Below, piece after piece: positions 1 through 8,740 of a stretch of 64,000 nt of DNA. The notes under the pieces are model-generated. The model was not told the origin of the DNA. It ran no database searches and worked only from the letters and a program-made list of their open reading frames with translations. This DNA comes from Isoptericola halalbus (GTDB lineage: Bacteria; Actinomycetota; Actinomycetes; Actinomycetales; Cellulomonadaceae). Position numbers and translations under genes: made by a program. The stretch covers positions 97,698 through 161,697 of the forward strand of contig VJZX01000005.1 in the NCBI GenBank assembly GCA_009663185.1, read 5' to 3'. Numbering within the stretch: the first letter of the stretch is position 1; each line of letters starts with the position of its first letter.

Positions 1-637
1 CGAGCGGTGCGCCCCCACCGCGGGCCCGTTCGTCCTTCAGGAACCGGTAGTAGACGCCCTCGTGCTCGATCACCGTGGCGTCGATCGTGTTCCATCCTCG
101 ATCGACCCACACGCGCGGTTCGGAGAACTCGCGGAAGTCGCGCGTGGTCGCGTACAGGATCCGGTTATAGCTCTCGTCCTCGTGCTCGGGGTCGTCGTAG
201 AGCTTCGAGGACCAGTGCACCACGTAGGCGTCCTGCTCCGGGTCCCAGACGGCCTCCGGAGCCCAGGTGTTGCCGGCCTTGGGCGGGGCGACCTCGACGA
301 GCCGCCCCTCCCCCCAGCTCACCAGGTCGGTCGACTCCCAGACCACGATCGATCGGCTGCCCCGGCGCTGGTGCCCGTCCCAGTCGGTGCTGTCATGCAC
401 GCGCAGGTCGGTCGCCACCAGGTAGAAGCGGTCGCCCTGCGGGGAGCGGACGATGTGCGGGTCACGGACGCCGCGCTCGCCCACCGTGGAGCGAAGGACC
501 GGCTCACCGCCGTTGAGGTCGTCGAAGTGCAGCGGATCGTTGCCCGCGCTCAGCGCGAAGTAGATCTGCTCGCCGTCGACCGACTCGCGCTTGAAGTGCG
601 CGTAGAGGTAGCCCGCGTACTCGCGGCTGGCAGTCAT
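1..637 (-). CDS. Glycoside hydrolase family 43-like protein, partial (3' end beyond window)
   Basis: The frame is open from an ATG at 637 to the left edge (about 212 residues), so the C-terminus is missing. It begins MTASREYAGYLYAHFK and contains RDPHIVRSPQGDRFYLVATD, then NTWAPEAVWDPEQDAYVVHWSS and a later TIDATVIEHEGVYYRFLKD. These are the repeated blade signatures of a five-bladed beta-propeller of the GH43/GH32 type, with RDPHIV carrying a likely catalytic Asp and APEAVWD a likely catalytic acid/pKa modulator. The activity is probably arabinofuranosidase or beta-xylosidase-like. No signal peptide is seen, so it would act on imported oligosaccharides. It lies 150 nt downstream of the GH31 gene on the same strand and may belong to the same transcription unit. 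The exact subfamily cannot be decided from this fragment. Confidence 0.78.
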   Translation of the reverse strand, partial: MTASREYAGYLYAHFKRESVDGEQIYFALSAGNDPLHFDDLNGGEPVLRSTVGERGVRDPHIVRSPQGDRFYLVATDLRVHDSTDWDGHQRRGSRSIVVWESTDLVSWGEGRLVEVAPPKAGNTWAPEAVWDPEQDAYVVHWSSKLYDDPEHEDESYNRILYATTRDFREFSEPRVWVDRGWNTIDATVIEHEGVYYRFLKDERARGGGAPL

Positions 638-787
638 CGGTCTGGTCCACTCTTTCTGCTCAGGGCGTGAACAATATCGGGTCGGTCATGGCCACGGGGC
701 CTCCGGTTCGGGCCGACAAATCGAATGTTCCGCTATATGCACCGATAGAAGTCGATGCGTCGGGTTGGCTCGATCGCCGTCACCGCG

Positions 788-2881
788 TCAGGGCACGAGG
801 AACCCGCGGAGCTCGGGCAACGCGCCGTCACGGGTGAACACAGGAACCAGATGTCGCGGGGCTTCGGCCTCGATCCGCTGACCACCGGTGTACACGGCAC
901 CCGTGTGCAGGTCGGTCCAGCGCGCGCCCGCGGGCAGGTATACAGACCGCGACGTCGCGCCGGGCTCGGTGACCGGCGCGACCAGCACGTCCGGTCCGTG
1001 CATGAACTGGTCGCCCACGTCCCATGCCTGCGGGTCCCGGGGGAAGTCGTGGAAGAGGCCCCGCATCACGGGCTGCCCGTCGTCGTGCGCGGAGCGCATC
1101 ACCGAACGCGTGTAGCCGCGCATGCGCTCACGAAGGTGCACGTAGCGGGCGAGGATCTCGTAGTTCTCGTCGCCGAGGCTCCACAGCTCGTTCCCGGCGC
1201 CCGACGGCATCCGACGGGTGCCGTCCGCCGCGACGACCGGCACCTGCGGGACACGGTCGCCGTGCAGGCGCATCACCGGCATGAACGTGCCCATCTGGAA
1301 CCAGCGGACCAGAAGCTCCTGGAACGCGGGGTCCTCGGTGCGCCCGCCGCCGAAGCCGCCGATGTCCGTGGTGAACCACGGCACGCCCGCGGCGCCCATG
1401 TGGATACCCGCGGGGATCTGCCGGCGCATCGCCGTCCACGACGAGTGGATGTCGCCCGACCAGACGAGCGCACCGTAGCGCTGGCTGCCTGCCCATGCGC
1501 AGCGCACCAGGTTGACGATGTCGGTCTCGCCGTCGCCCTGCTGGCCCTCGAAGACAGCACGGGAGAACATCTGCGGGTAGATGTTGCTCACCTCGAGCGC
1601 CTGGCCGGCGTGGTAGCGGTAGGCGCCGAAGTCGTAGAGCCCGAACTCGGGCTCGGCCTCGTCCAGCCAGAAGGTGCGGATGCCGTGCCGGCCGTACCCG
1701 GCCCGAAGCTTTTCCCACAGGTACGTCCGCGCCCTGGGGTTGGTCGCGTCGACGAATCGGCTCGGGCCCTCGAACCACATCTGGACGTCGATGCCCTGGT
1801 TGCTCTGCACCAGCAGACCGTGGCGGGACATCTCGTCGAAGTTCTCCGACGCGAGCGCGACCTGGGGCCACACGCTGACCATGAGCTCGACGCCCATCGC
1901 CCGCAGCTCGTCCACCATTCCGCTCGGGTCGGGCCAGAACTCCTCGTCGAACCGGAAGTCGCCCATCTGGGGCCAGTGGAAGAAGTCCGCGACGATGACG
2001 TCCAGCGGCAAGCCGCGTCGGTGGTGCTCCCGCGCGACCTCGAGGAGCTCGTCCTGGGAGGCGTAGCGCAGCTTGCACTGCCAGAAGCCGAGCCCACGTT
2101 CCGGCATCATCGGAGCGTGTCCTGTCGCGTCGGCATACGCCCGGGTGATCTGCGCCGGAGTCTCGCCCGCCGTGACCCAGTAGTCGATCTGGCGGGCGGA
2201 CTCAGCCGACCACTCAGTGCCGTTGCGGCCGAACGTCGCTCGCCCGATGGACGGTGAGTGCCACAGCATCCCGTAGCCCGCACTGGAGACGACGAACGGG
2301 ACGCTGGCCTGCGAGTTGCGGTGCGCCAGCTCGAGCGAGCACCCCTTGAGGTCGATGTGGTCCTGCTGGTACAGGCCCATCCCCACCAGCTTCTCGTCGG
2401 CCGGGCTGTCCAGGAACAGCGCGACCTTCCCTCCGCCTACAGCGACGTCGTACTGGCGAGCGCGCAGGGCGAGCGCGCCGCCGGAGCCGCGCTCGGACAA
2501 CAGCTCGCGGCCGTCGGCGTCCTGGAAGCTGACATGACACCCGAAGCGGCGCTGTCCAACCTGCCAGTGGTAGAAGTCGCTCGCGGTCAGGACGACCCGC
2601 AGTCCCCCGTTGACCAGGGTGGCGACGTCACCGTCGACCTCGATGCGCGCACTCTCGGCCTCCGGCGCGGGCAGCAGCGCCCAGTCGGCGTCGACGACCT
2701 CCCCCATCGCCGCCCGGACGCGCGCGCTGTTCGGTCCCCACGGCTCGACGACGAGCACTTCTCCGCCTCCGCGCCATGTCAACCTCGTCCCGTCCACCTG
2801 CCAGGGAGCGACGGTCGGTGACTCGGGTTGCCCGTGCGTCGCGGACGGTGTGGTCGGCATAGATCCCTCGCTGTCGGTCAT
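788..2881 (-). CDS. Glycoside hydrolase family 31, alpha-xylosidase-like (697 aa)
   Basis: GH31 (beta/alpha)8 hydrolase. Visible signatures are GFWQCKLRYASQDELLEVA, DVIVADFFHWPQMGDFRFD, the nucleophile block FWLDEAEPEFGLYD (Asp407) and the acid/base block WSGDIHSSW (Asp477), followed by PWFTTDIGGFGG. The WLDEAEPE form is typical of the alpha-xylosidase/alpha-glucosidase-like branch that attacks xyloglucan or isoprimeverose side chains, but substrate cannot be proven from sequence. No signal peptide, so probably cytoplasmic. The ATG overlaps the stop of the upstream fucosidase gene by 4 nt (ATGA at 2878-2881), so the two are translationally coupled. A second in-frame ATG follows seven codons later (MPTTPS). 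Confidence 0.9.
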   Translation of the reverse strand: MTDSEGSMPTTPSATHGQPESPTVAPWQVDGTRLTWRGGGEVLVVEPWGPNSARVRAAMGEVVDADWALLPAPEAESARIEVDGDVATLVNGGLRVVLTASDFYHWQVGQRRFGCHVSFQDADGRELLSERGSGGALALRARQYDVAVGGGKVALFLDSPADEKLVGMGLYQQDHIDLKGCSLELAHRNSQASVPFVVSSAGYGMLWHSPSIGRATFGRNGTEWSAESARQIDYWVTAGETPAQITRAYADATGHAPMMPERGLGFWQCKLRYASQDELLEVAREHHRRGLPLDVIVADFFHWPQMGDFRFDEEFWPDPSGMVDELRAMGVELMVSVWPQVALASENFDEMSRHGLLVQSNQGIDVQMWFEGPSRFVDATNPRARTYLWEKLRAGYGRHGIRTFWLDEAEPEFGLYDFGAYRYHAGQALEVSNIYPQMFSRAVFEGQQGDGETDIVNLVRCAWAGSQRYGALVWSGDIHSSWTAMRRQIPAGIHMGAAGVPWFTTDIGGFGGGRTEDPAFQELLVRWFQMGTFMPVMRLHGDRVPQVPVVAADGTRRMPSGAGNELWSLGDENYEILARYVHLRERMRGYTRSVMRSAHDDGQPVMRGLFHDFPRDPQAWDVGDQFMHGPDVLVAPVTEPGATSRSVYLPAGARWTDLHTGAVYTGGQRIEAEAPRHLVPVFTRDGALPELRGFLVP

Positions 2882-4404
2882 TGGTGCAGGAAGTCCGTGC
2901 GTGGCGGGATGGTCTCCGCCTCGAGGAACAGCTTGACGACGGCGGCCCGGGAGGTGGTGACCACGAGTGCGTCGGCGGTCTGCTCCCAGGCGACAGGACC
3001 GGCCTCGCCGAGGATGGTGACGTCCTTGATGCGCCGGGTGAGAAGCCCCGCACCGCTGCCGAAGGCGCGGATACGCAGCGTGTCGTCGTCGGGTTCGGCG
3101 AGGGGGATCGCGTAGACGTAGTCGCCGGTCACGTGCGCGCGGGCGGTGAATCGGAAGTCGGAGGCGGTAAAGGCTCGCGACTGCGCGTCGACGAACGATC
3201 CGACAGCGACCTGTGTCGGCCCCTCCCCGGAGATGACCCAGGGCCTGGTGCCGTAGATCGCCTCGCCGTTGGTGGAGAGCCAGTCACCGATCGTCAGCAG
3301 GAGCTCCTGCTCCGCCTCGGGGATGGTGCCGTCGGCCTTCGGGCCGACGTTGAGCAGCAGGACGCCGTTCTTGGAGACGACGTCGGCGAGCTCGGTGATC
3401 AGATCCTGAGCGGTCTTGTAGTCGTGGTTCTGGACCCACGACCATGCGCTCTTCGACACCGAGGTGTCGTTCTGCCACACCGTAGGGCGGATGTCTCTCA
3501 TGGTGCCGCGCTCGATGTCGTAGACGGCCGAGCCTTGGGCGAAGGCGTCCCACTTGTAGTTGATGACGACCTGGCGGCCCCACGCGGCCGCGCGGTTGTA
3601 GTAGTACGCGGCGAGCTTCGCGAGGTACGGCTTGAACGCGGGGTGCTCGATCCACCAGTCGAACCACAGGACCTGCGGGCGGTAGCGGTCGATGATCTCG
3701 ACGGTGCGCAGCAGCCAGTCCTCGAGGAAGCGCTCGTGGGGCGCGGTCTCCTCGCGCTGTGCCGGGCCGTAGAAGTCCTGGGTCTGCGCGGCGAGGACGT
3801 CGGAGTCGAACTTCGTCCCGCCGTTCATGAAGAACCAGTGCTCGGCGCGGTGCGAGGAGGCACCGCGCACCATCCACGCCCGGTCGGTGGCGGCGGACAG
3901 CTCTCCGAACACGTCACGCTTCGGCCCCATCCGGGCTGCGCTCCACCGGGAACGTTGCGTGTCGTACATCGCGAAGCCGTCATGATGCTCGGCGACGGGC
4001 ACGACGAACTGCGCACCGGCCCGTCGGAACAGCTCCGCCCACTCGTCGGGGTCGAACCGGTCCATCGTGAACGAGGGGATGAAGTCCTTGTACCCGAACT
4101 GGCGATGGTCACCGTAGGTCGCGACGTGATGCTCGAACTCCGCGCTGCCTTCGCGGTACATGTTGCGTGAGTACCACTCGTTGATGAAGGCAGGGACGGA
4201 GTACACGCCCCAGTGGATGAAGATGCCGAACTTCGCGTCCTCGTACCACTGCGGTGGCGTGTACCCGCTCAGGGACTCCCAGGTGTCCGTGTACGGGCCG
4301 GCGTCGATGACGGCTTGAACGTCGGCGAGCGCCGAGGTGTTGTCCGCGACGTCGACCGGATCCGGCAGTGTGGCGAGGTCGAGGGGCGGCAGGGCCTCGG
4401 TCAT
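2878..4404 (-). CDS. Alpha-L-fucosidase, GH29 (508 aa)
   Basis: Retaining alpha-L-fucosidase that releases terminal L-fucose from glycans. Diagnostic blocks are PPQWYEDAKFGIFIHWGVYSV near residues 49-70, EHHDGFAMYDT, the nucleophile segment QVLWFDWWIEH (Asp249) and NGVLLLNVGPKADGTIPEAEQ near residue 350. Length matches intracellular bacterial GH29 enzymes and no secretion signal is present. The start is the ATG at 4404 with an AGGGAA Shine-Dalgarno; it is the first gene of a unit with GH31 (ATGA overlap) and perhaps GH43. It is divergent from the L-fucose catabolic operon and shares the intervening region that holds two copies of the locus operator-like motif, fitting liberation of the sugar that the neighbouring pathway degrades. 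Confidence 0.94.
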   Translation of the reverse strand: MTEALPPLDLATLPDPVDVADNTSALADVQAVIDAGPYTDTWESLSGYTPPQWYEDAKFGIFIHWGVYSVPAFINEWYSRNMYREGSAEFEHHVATYGDHRQFGYKDFIPSFTMDRFDPDEWAELFRRAGAQFVVPVAEHHDGFAMYDTQRSRWSAARMGPKRDVFGELSAATDRAWMVRGASSHRAEHWFFMNGGTKFDSDVLAAQTQDFYGPAQREETAPHERFLEDWLLRTVEIIDRYRPQVLWFDWWIEHPAFKPYLAKLAAYYYNRAAAWGRQVVINYKWDAFAQGSAVYDIERGTMRDIRPTVWQNDTSVSKSAWSWVQNHDYKTAQDLITELADVVSKNGVLLLNVGPKADGTIPEAEQELLLTIGDWLSTNGEAIYGTRPWVISGEGPTQVAVGSFVDAQSRAFTASDFRFTARAHVTGDYVYAIPLAEPDDDTLRIRAFGSGAGLLTRRIKDVTILGEAGPVAWEQTADALVVTTSRAAVVKLFLEAETIPPRTDFLHQ

Positions 4405-4525
4405 GGACGTTCCCTTCAGGTGGATGTGTCAGCGCACGCCGGAGGCACGGGCTGAGATCGGGGGACGAGGCCCGCGTCGGAGCGACGCCAACCCTCTTCG
4501 CCGAGCGCTGTTGTGGGAGCAGCCT

Positions 4526-4549
4526 AGAGATCGGATGTATTGCTGCGCA
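4526..4549. promoter_or_regulatory. Operator-like site A of the fucose locus
   Basis: Sequence AGATCGGATGTATTGCTGCG (from 4528) lies in the divergent region between the GH29 gene and the fuconolactonase operon, about 120 nt before the GH29 start. It matches the motif found in front of the fuconolactonase (4588-4610) and fuconate dehydratase (10788-10810) genes. The likely ligand is the FCD-type GntR protein at 8741-9427; that assignment is inference. Confidence 0.5.
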
Positions 4550-4587
4550 AGACCCCCCGGCCTCTGGACGGCAGGCCTCGCGGAGTG

Positions 4588-4610
4588 CTATAGATTGGAT
4601 GAATTGCGCC
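4588..4610. promoter_or_regulatory. Operator-like site B of the fucose locus
   Basis: AGATTGGATGAATTGCGCC at 4592-4610 ends 28 nt before the fuconolactonase ATG. Sites A, B and C share the core AGATYnGATGnAT followed by a GC-rich CTGCGC/TTGCGCC tail. The core of this copy is a weak dyad, ATT-N5-AAT. Its position just upstream of the operon start fits a repressor site. Confidence 0.55.
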
Positions 4611-4638
4611 AGCGCGCGTCTCCCGGGAGGCTCAGCAC

Positions 4639-5565
4639 ATGCCCGACGTCGTCGTCGACGCTCACCATCACCTGTGGGTCCGTGCGCGCACGCCGCAGCC
4701 ATGGATCGATCCCGTCACCATGGCGGCGATCGACGCCGACTTCATGACCGAGGATCTGCCCGCCTCCGCACACGGGGTCACCGCGACCGTCGTCGTGCAG
4801 TCCGCCGACCTGTGGGCGGAGACCGACGAGCTGATCGCCGTCGCGGCCTCGGACGCCGGCCGCGCGGCCGGGATCGCGGGGGTCGTCGGCTGGGCCGACC
4901 TGTTCGCGCCCGACCTGGCCGAGCGCCTCGCCGCACTGCGAGCGGGGTCGGGGAGTGGAGGCCTGGTCGGCGTGCGCACCCAGGTGCAGGCGGAGGCCGA
5001 CCCGGGCTACCTCGACCGGGCCGACGTGCGGGCCGGGATCGCGACCGTCGGCGCTGCCGGACTCGTGTTCGACCTCGTGATCCGCCACGACCAGGTCGCC
5101 GCCTGCGCGGCCCTCGCCGCCGCGCTGCCCGACGTGCGGTTCGTGCTCGACCACCTGGGCAAGCCGCCGCTCGCCGCCGCGGTCGCCGATCCCGGCGCGC
5201 TCGACACCTGGCGCCGTGACCTCGCCGCCCTCGCGGTGTGCCCCAACGTGACCGCGAAGGTCTCCGGCCTCGTCACCGAGGCAGACTGGGACCGGTGGCG
5301 CCCTGCCGACCTGCGTCCCGCCGTCGAGCACGCGCTCGACGTGTTCGGACCGAGTCGTCTGATGTTCGGCTCGGACTGGCCCGTGAGCCTGCTCGCGATC
5401 GACTACGGGATGTGGCTCGAGGTCGTGCACGAGCTCCTGTCGGACCTCGCCGCCGACGAGCGCGCCGACGTCCTCGCCGGGACCGCTGCGCGGACCTACA
5501 GCCTTGACCTTCCCGCCTTCGTTCAGCCGACGACCACGCACCCGACCGAGGAGCCGCTCCCGTGA
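4639..5565 (+). CDS. Amidohydrolase-family lactonase, probable L-fucono-lactonase (308 aa)
   Basis: Member of the COG3618/amidohydrolase_2 family that includes L-fuconolactonase and L-rhamnono-gamma-lactonase. The N-terminal DAHHHLW (residues 7-13) carries the metal-binding histidines. RFVLDHLGKP supplies another His, and FGSDWPVS near residue 245 supplies the conserved Asp of the TIM-barrel amidohydrolases. It would hydrolyse L-fucono-1,5-lactone to L-fuconate after oxidation of L-fucose by the dehydrogenase encoded downstream. The start ATG follows GGGAGG at a good spacing. It is the first gene of a five-gene run (4639-8730) with ATGA/GTGA-type overlaps. Assignment to fucose rather than rhamnose rests on neighbouring FucU, GH29 and the fuconate dehydratase. 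Confidence 0.85.
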   Translation: MPDVVVDAHHHLWVRARTPQPWIDPVTMAAIDADFMTEDLPASAHGVTATVVVQSADLWAETDELIAVAASDAGRAAGIAGVVGWADLFAPDLAERLAALRAGSGSGGLVGVRTQVQAEADPGYLDRADVRAGIATVGAAGLVFDLVIRHDQVAACAALAAALPDVRFVLDHLGKPPLAAAVADPGALDTWRRDLAALAVCPNVTAKVSGLVTEADWDRWRPADLRPAVEHALDVFGPSRLMFGSDWPVSLLAIDYGMWLEVVHELLSDLAADERADVLAGTAARTYSLDLPAFVQPTTTHPTEEPLP

Positions 5566-6338
5566 CGACCAGCCCTGACACGCGCGAGCTCGACGGCGTC
5601 CGCGCCGTCGTGACCGGCGGTGCGGCCGGCATCGGCGCCGCCGTCGTGGCCGCCTTCCTGGCCCGCGGCGCGCAGGTGACCGCGATCGACCGCACGCGAG
5701 AGGGCGTCCCCACGGGCGCGCACGCCCAGGTCGCCGACGTGACCGACGACGCCGCGGTGCGCGCCGCCGTCGACGCCGCGGCCCACGCCATGGGCGGCCT
5801 CGACGTCGTCGTCAACAACGCGGGCATCGGCGCGCAGGGGACGATCGCCGACAACGACGACGCCGAGTGGTTGCGCGTGCTCGACGTCAACGTGCTCGGC
5901 ATCGCGCGCGTGACGCGAGCCGCCCTGCCGTACCTGCGCGCGTCCGACCGTGCCGCCGTCGTGAACATGAGCTCGATCGCCGCGTGGACGGGCCTTCCGG
6001 CGCGGGCGCTCTACTCGGCGTCGAAGGGCGCGGTGCAGGCCCTCACGCTGGCGATGGCCGCCGACCACGTGCGCGAGGGGATCCGCGTCAACTGCGTGTG
6101 CCCCGGGACGGTCGACACGCCGTGGGTCGCGCGCCTGCTCGACGCCGCGGAGGACCCCGCGGCGGAGCGCGCCGCGCTCGAGGCCCGCCAGCCGACCGGC
6201 CGCCTCGTGAGCCCCGAGGCCGTGGCGCACGCCGTGTGCTACCTCGCGAGCCCGCTCGCCGGGGCCACCACGGGCGAGTCGCTCGCCGTCGACGGCGGGA
6301 TGCACGGACTGCGCACCCGGCCGGTGCCGCAGCCGTGA
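5562..6338 (+). CDS. SDR-family dehydrogenase, probable 2-keto-3-deoxy-L-fuconate dehydrogenase (258 aa)
   Basis: Classical short-chain dehydrogenase: Rossmann TGGAAGIGAA near residue 18, NNAG after residue 85, catalytic Ser in NMSSIA, YSASK active-site Tyr/Lys, and the ending GESLAVDGGMHG. It starts 4 nt inside the previous gene (ATGA at 5562-5565). In the Xanthomonas-type pathway an SDR oxidises 2-keto-3-deoxy-L-fuconate to the 2,4-diketo acid, which the FAH-family hydrolase then cleaves; the adjacent FAH gene supports that role. It could instead be the L-fucose 1-dehydrogenase, but a better candidate for that step, an aldo/keto reductase, is the next gene. Confidence 0.82.
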   Translation: MTTSPDTRELDGVRAVVTGGAAGIGAAVVAAFLARGAQVTAIDRTREGVPTGAHAQVADVTDDAAVRAAVDAAAHAMGGLDVVVNNAGIGAQGTIADNDDAEWLRVLDVNVLGIARVTRAALPYLRASDRAAVVNMSSIAAWTGLPARALYSASKGAVQALTLAMAADHVREGIRVNCVCPGTVDTPWVARLLDAAEDPAAERAALEARQPTGRLVSPEAVAHAVCYLASPLAGATTGESLAVDGGMHGLRTRPVPQP

Positions 6339-7369
6339 CCGCCCAAGGCCTGCCCCCGTCCGCCCCCGGCGACGCGGTACTGCCGCGCGCGAGCGCCGGT
6401 CGCACGGCCGTGCGGCTCACGTCGCTCGGCTTCGGCGCGGCGCAGGTCGGCAACCTCTATCGCGCGATCACCGACGACGAGGCGCGCGTCGCGGTCGACA
6501 CCGCATGGGCCGGCGGCCTGCGGTACTTCGACACGGCGCCGCACTACGGCCTCGGCCTGTCCGAGCGCCGCCTCGGCGCGGCGCTCGTCGGGCGGCCGCG
6601 CGAGGAGTACGTGGTCTCGACCAAGGTCGGACGCCTGCTCGTGCCCTCGCCCGCGACCGCGGGCAGGCGCGACGACCAGGGTTTCGCCGTGCCCGCCGCC
6701 CTGCGCCGCGTGTGGGACTTCTCGCGCGACGGCGTGCTGCGCTCGCTCGAGGCCAGCCTCGAGCGCACCGGGCTCGACCGCGTCGACGTCGTCTACGTCC
6801 ACGACCCCGACGACTTCGGCGACCAGGCCGTCCGCGAGGCGATCCCCGCGCTGGTCGAGCTGCGCGAGCAGGGTGTCGTCGGCGCGGTCGGCGCGGGCAT
6901 GAACCAGTCGGCGATGCTCGCGCGGTTCGTGCGCGAGACCGACGTCGACGTCGTCATGTGCGCCGGCCGGTTCACGCTCCTCGAGCAGCCGGCGCTCGAC
7001 GACCTGCTGCCGCTCGCCGCCGAGCGCGGGGTCGGGATCGTCGTCGCAGGCGTCTACAACTCGGGCCTGCTGGCGCACGAAGCCCCGCCCGACGACGTCA
7101 CGTACGACTACGCGCAGGCACCGGCAGCGCTGCTCGAGCGCACGCACCGGCTCGCCGCCGTGTGCGCCGACCACGGCGTGACGCTGCCCCAGGCTGCACT
7201 CGCGTACGTGCGCACGCACCCGGCGGTGGTGAGCACCGTCGTCGGGATGCGCACGGCGGGCCAGGTGCGTGCGACCCTCGACAGGGCCGACGCCGTCGTG
7301 CCCGACGACCTGTGGCCCGCGCTCGCGCGGGCGGGCCTGCTCGACGCGCGGGCCCTGCCCGGCGCGTAG
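6335..7369 (+). CDS. Aldo/keto reductase, probable L-fucose 1-dehydrogenase (344 aa)
   Basis: Aldo/keto reductase fold with YFDTAPHYGLGLSE (catalytic Asp and Tyr), VVSTKVGRLL (Lys) and VDVVYVHDPDD (His). The absence of the usual HWP after the His, and the presence of HDPDD, match the D-threo-aldose/L-fucose dehydrogenase and pyridoxal reductase branch of the superfamily. It would oxidise L-fucose to the fuconolactone with NAD(P). The GTG start at 6335 overlaps the stop of the SDR gene (GTGA). A longer upstream reading frame exists but runs antisense-like through the SDR gene, so the GTG is preferred. Role is inferred from family plus context. Confidence 0.83.
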   Translation: MTAQGLPPSAPGDAVLPRASAGRTAVRLTSLGFGAAQVGNLYRAITDDEARVAVDTAWAGGLRYFDTAPHYGLGLSERRLGAALVGRPREEYVVSTKVGRLLVPSPATAGRRDDQGFAVPAALRRVWDFSRDGVLRSLEASLERTGLDRVDVVYVHDPDDFGDQAVREAIPALVELREQGVVGAVGAGMNQSAMLARFVRETDVDVVMCAGRFTLLEQPALDDLLPLAAERGVGIVVAGVYNSGLLAHEAPPDDVTYDYAQAPAALLERTHRLAAVCADHGVTLPQAALAYVRTHPAVVSTVVGMRTAGQVRATLDRADAVVPDDLWPALARAGLLDARALPGA

Positions 7370-7416
7370 ACCTGATCGACCGCACCGAGAACGCACCGAG
7401 AAACGACGAGGACACG

Positions 7417-8283
7417 ATGCACCTGCTCCGCCTGGGCCCCGCCGGCCATGAGATCCCCGCCGTCGAGGCCGACGGCGTCACGTACGACCTGCGCCCGCTC
7501 ACGGCCGACGTCGACGGCGCGTTCCTCGCGTCCGACGGCGTCGCCCGCGCACGGACCGCGCTCGCGGCGGGCGGGCTGCCCGTGCTCGAGGGTGCGGACG
7601 CGATGCGGCGCGGTGCGCCCGTCGCACGACCGACGGCCGTGGTGTGCATCGGGCAGAACTACGCGGCGCACGCGCGCGAGTCGGGCGCCGAGCCGCCCCG
7701 GCTGCCGATCATCTTCTTCAAGCACCCCAACACCATGGTGGGTCCCGACGACACCGTGCCGCTGCCGCCGGGCGCCCAGAAGGTCGACTGGGAGGTCGAG
7801 CTCGCCGTCGTGGTCGGGCGGCGGGCGAGCTACCTGCCGTCGGTCGAGGCTGCCCGCGAGCACGTCGCCGGCTACACGGTGGTCGACGACGTGAGCGAGC
7901 GCGCCTGGCAGCTCGACGACTCGCTCGGGCAGTGGTCCAAGGGCAAGTGCGGTCCCGGCTTCCTGCCGACCGGGCCGGCCCTCGTGCCCGCCGACGAGCT
8001 CGACCCCGGCGACCTGCGGCTCCGCTCCTGGGTCAACGGCGAGCGACGGCAGGACTCGCGCACGAGCGACATGATCTTCGACGTGCCGTTCCTCGTGTGG
8101 CACCTCTCGCAGTACATGGCCCTCGAACCCGGCGACCTGATCTGCACCGGCACGCCCGAGGGCGTGGCGCTCTCCGGCCGGTTCGACTATCTGCGTGACG
8201 GCGACGTCGTCGAGCTCGAGATCGAGGGCTTCGGGCGGCAGCGGCACGCGTTCGCCGCGGCCCGCGTCGCTGCGGGGGCCTGA
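7417..8283 (+). CDS. Fumarylacetoacetate-hydrolase family protein, probable 2,4-diketo-3-deoxy-L-fuconate hydrolase (288 aa)
   Basis: FAH-fold C-C bond hydrolase. The core begins near residue 75 (VVCIGQNYAAHARE), followed by FFKHPNTMVG, the metal-ligand segment VDWEVELAVVVGRR, GYTVVDDVSERAWQ, and the terminal LICTGTPEGVALSG. The short N-terminal domain is also typical. In the non-phosphorylating L-fucose route this family cleaves 2,4-diketo-3-deoxy-L-fuconate to pyruvate and L-lactate. The ATG at 7417 follows GACGAGGACACG, a moderate ribosome site, 47 nt after the previous gene. The related upstream open frame is antisense noise. Confidence 0.85.
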   Translation: MHLLRLGPAGHEIPAVEADGVTYDLRPLTADVDGAFLASDGVARARTALAAGGLPVLEGADAMRRGAPVARPTAVVCIGQNYAAHARESGAEPPRLPIIFFKHPNTMVGPDDTVPLPPGAQKVDWEVELAVVVGRRASYLPSVEAAREHVAGYTVVDDVSERAWQLDDSLGQWSKGKCGPGFLPTGPALVPADELDPGDLRLRSWVNGERRQDSRTSDMIFDVPFLVWHLSQYMALEPGDLICTGTPEGVALSGRFDYLRDGDVVELEIEGFGRQRHAFAAARVAAGA

Positions 8284-8286
8284 GCC

Positions 8287-8730
8287 GTGCTGCGCTACCA
8301 GCTGCTGCACCCGGGGATCCTGGGGGCGCTCGCGGCCGCGGGCCACGGGTCCACGGTGCTGCTCGCCGACGCGAACTACCCGCACTCCACAGGCGTGCGC
8401 CCCGGCGTCGAGCGCGTCCACCTCAACCTGCGGCCGGGGCTGCTCACGGTGGACGAGGTGCTCGAGGTGCTCGTCGACGCGGTGCCGCTCGAGTCCGCGG
8501 CCGTCATGGTTCCGGGCGGGGTCGACGGCGACGTCGTCGCCGCGGGCGAGCCCATCGGAGCGCACGCGGGCTACCGCGCCCTGCTCGGGCCCGACGTCGG
8601 GTGGGACGAGCTCGACCGGTTCGCGTTCTACGACGCCGCCCGGTCCGACCATCTCGCCCTGCTCGTCGCGACGGGGGACCAGCGGGTCTACGCGAACCTG
8701 TTGCTCACGATCGGCGTGCGGCAGGCCTGA
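8287..8730 (+). CDS. fucU: RbsD/FucU-family sugar mutarotase, probable L-fucose mutarotase (147 aa)
   Basis: FucU/RbsD mutarotases interconvert sugar anomers before catabolism. The protein begins with a GTG codon and shows the family opening LHPGILGALAAAGHGSTVLLADANYP, in which the His of GHG and the Asp of ADANYP line the active site, and ends RVYANLLLTIGVRQ with the conserved Tyr-Ala-Asn. It is last in the forward operon, 3 nt after the FAH gene. Its presence favours fucose over rhamnose (which uses the unrelated RhaM) as the pathway substrate. Confidence 0.88.
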   Translation: MLRYQLLHPGILGALAAAGHGSTVLLADANYPHSTGVRPGVERVHLNLRPGLLTVDEVLEVLVDAVPLESAAVMVPGGVDGDVVAAGEPIGAHAGYRALLGPDVGWDELDRFAFYDAARSDHLALLVATGDQRVYANLLLTIGVRQA

Positions 8731-8740
8731 CGCCGGGACG

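Noticed and set aside
5867-7369. Long upstream extension of the L-fucose dehydrogenase frame
   Set aside because: The first 156 codons are Arg-rich and overlap the SDR gene in another frame; the GTGA start at 6335 is the natural one.
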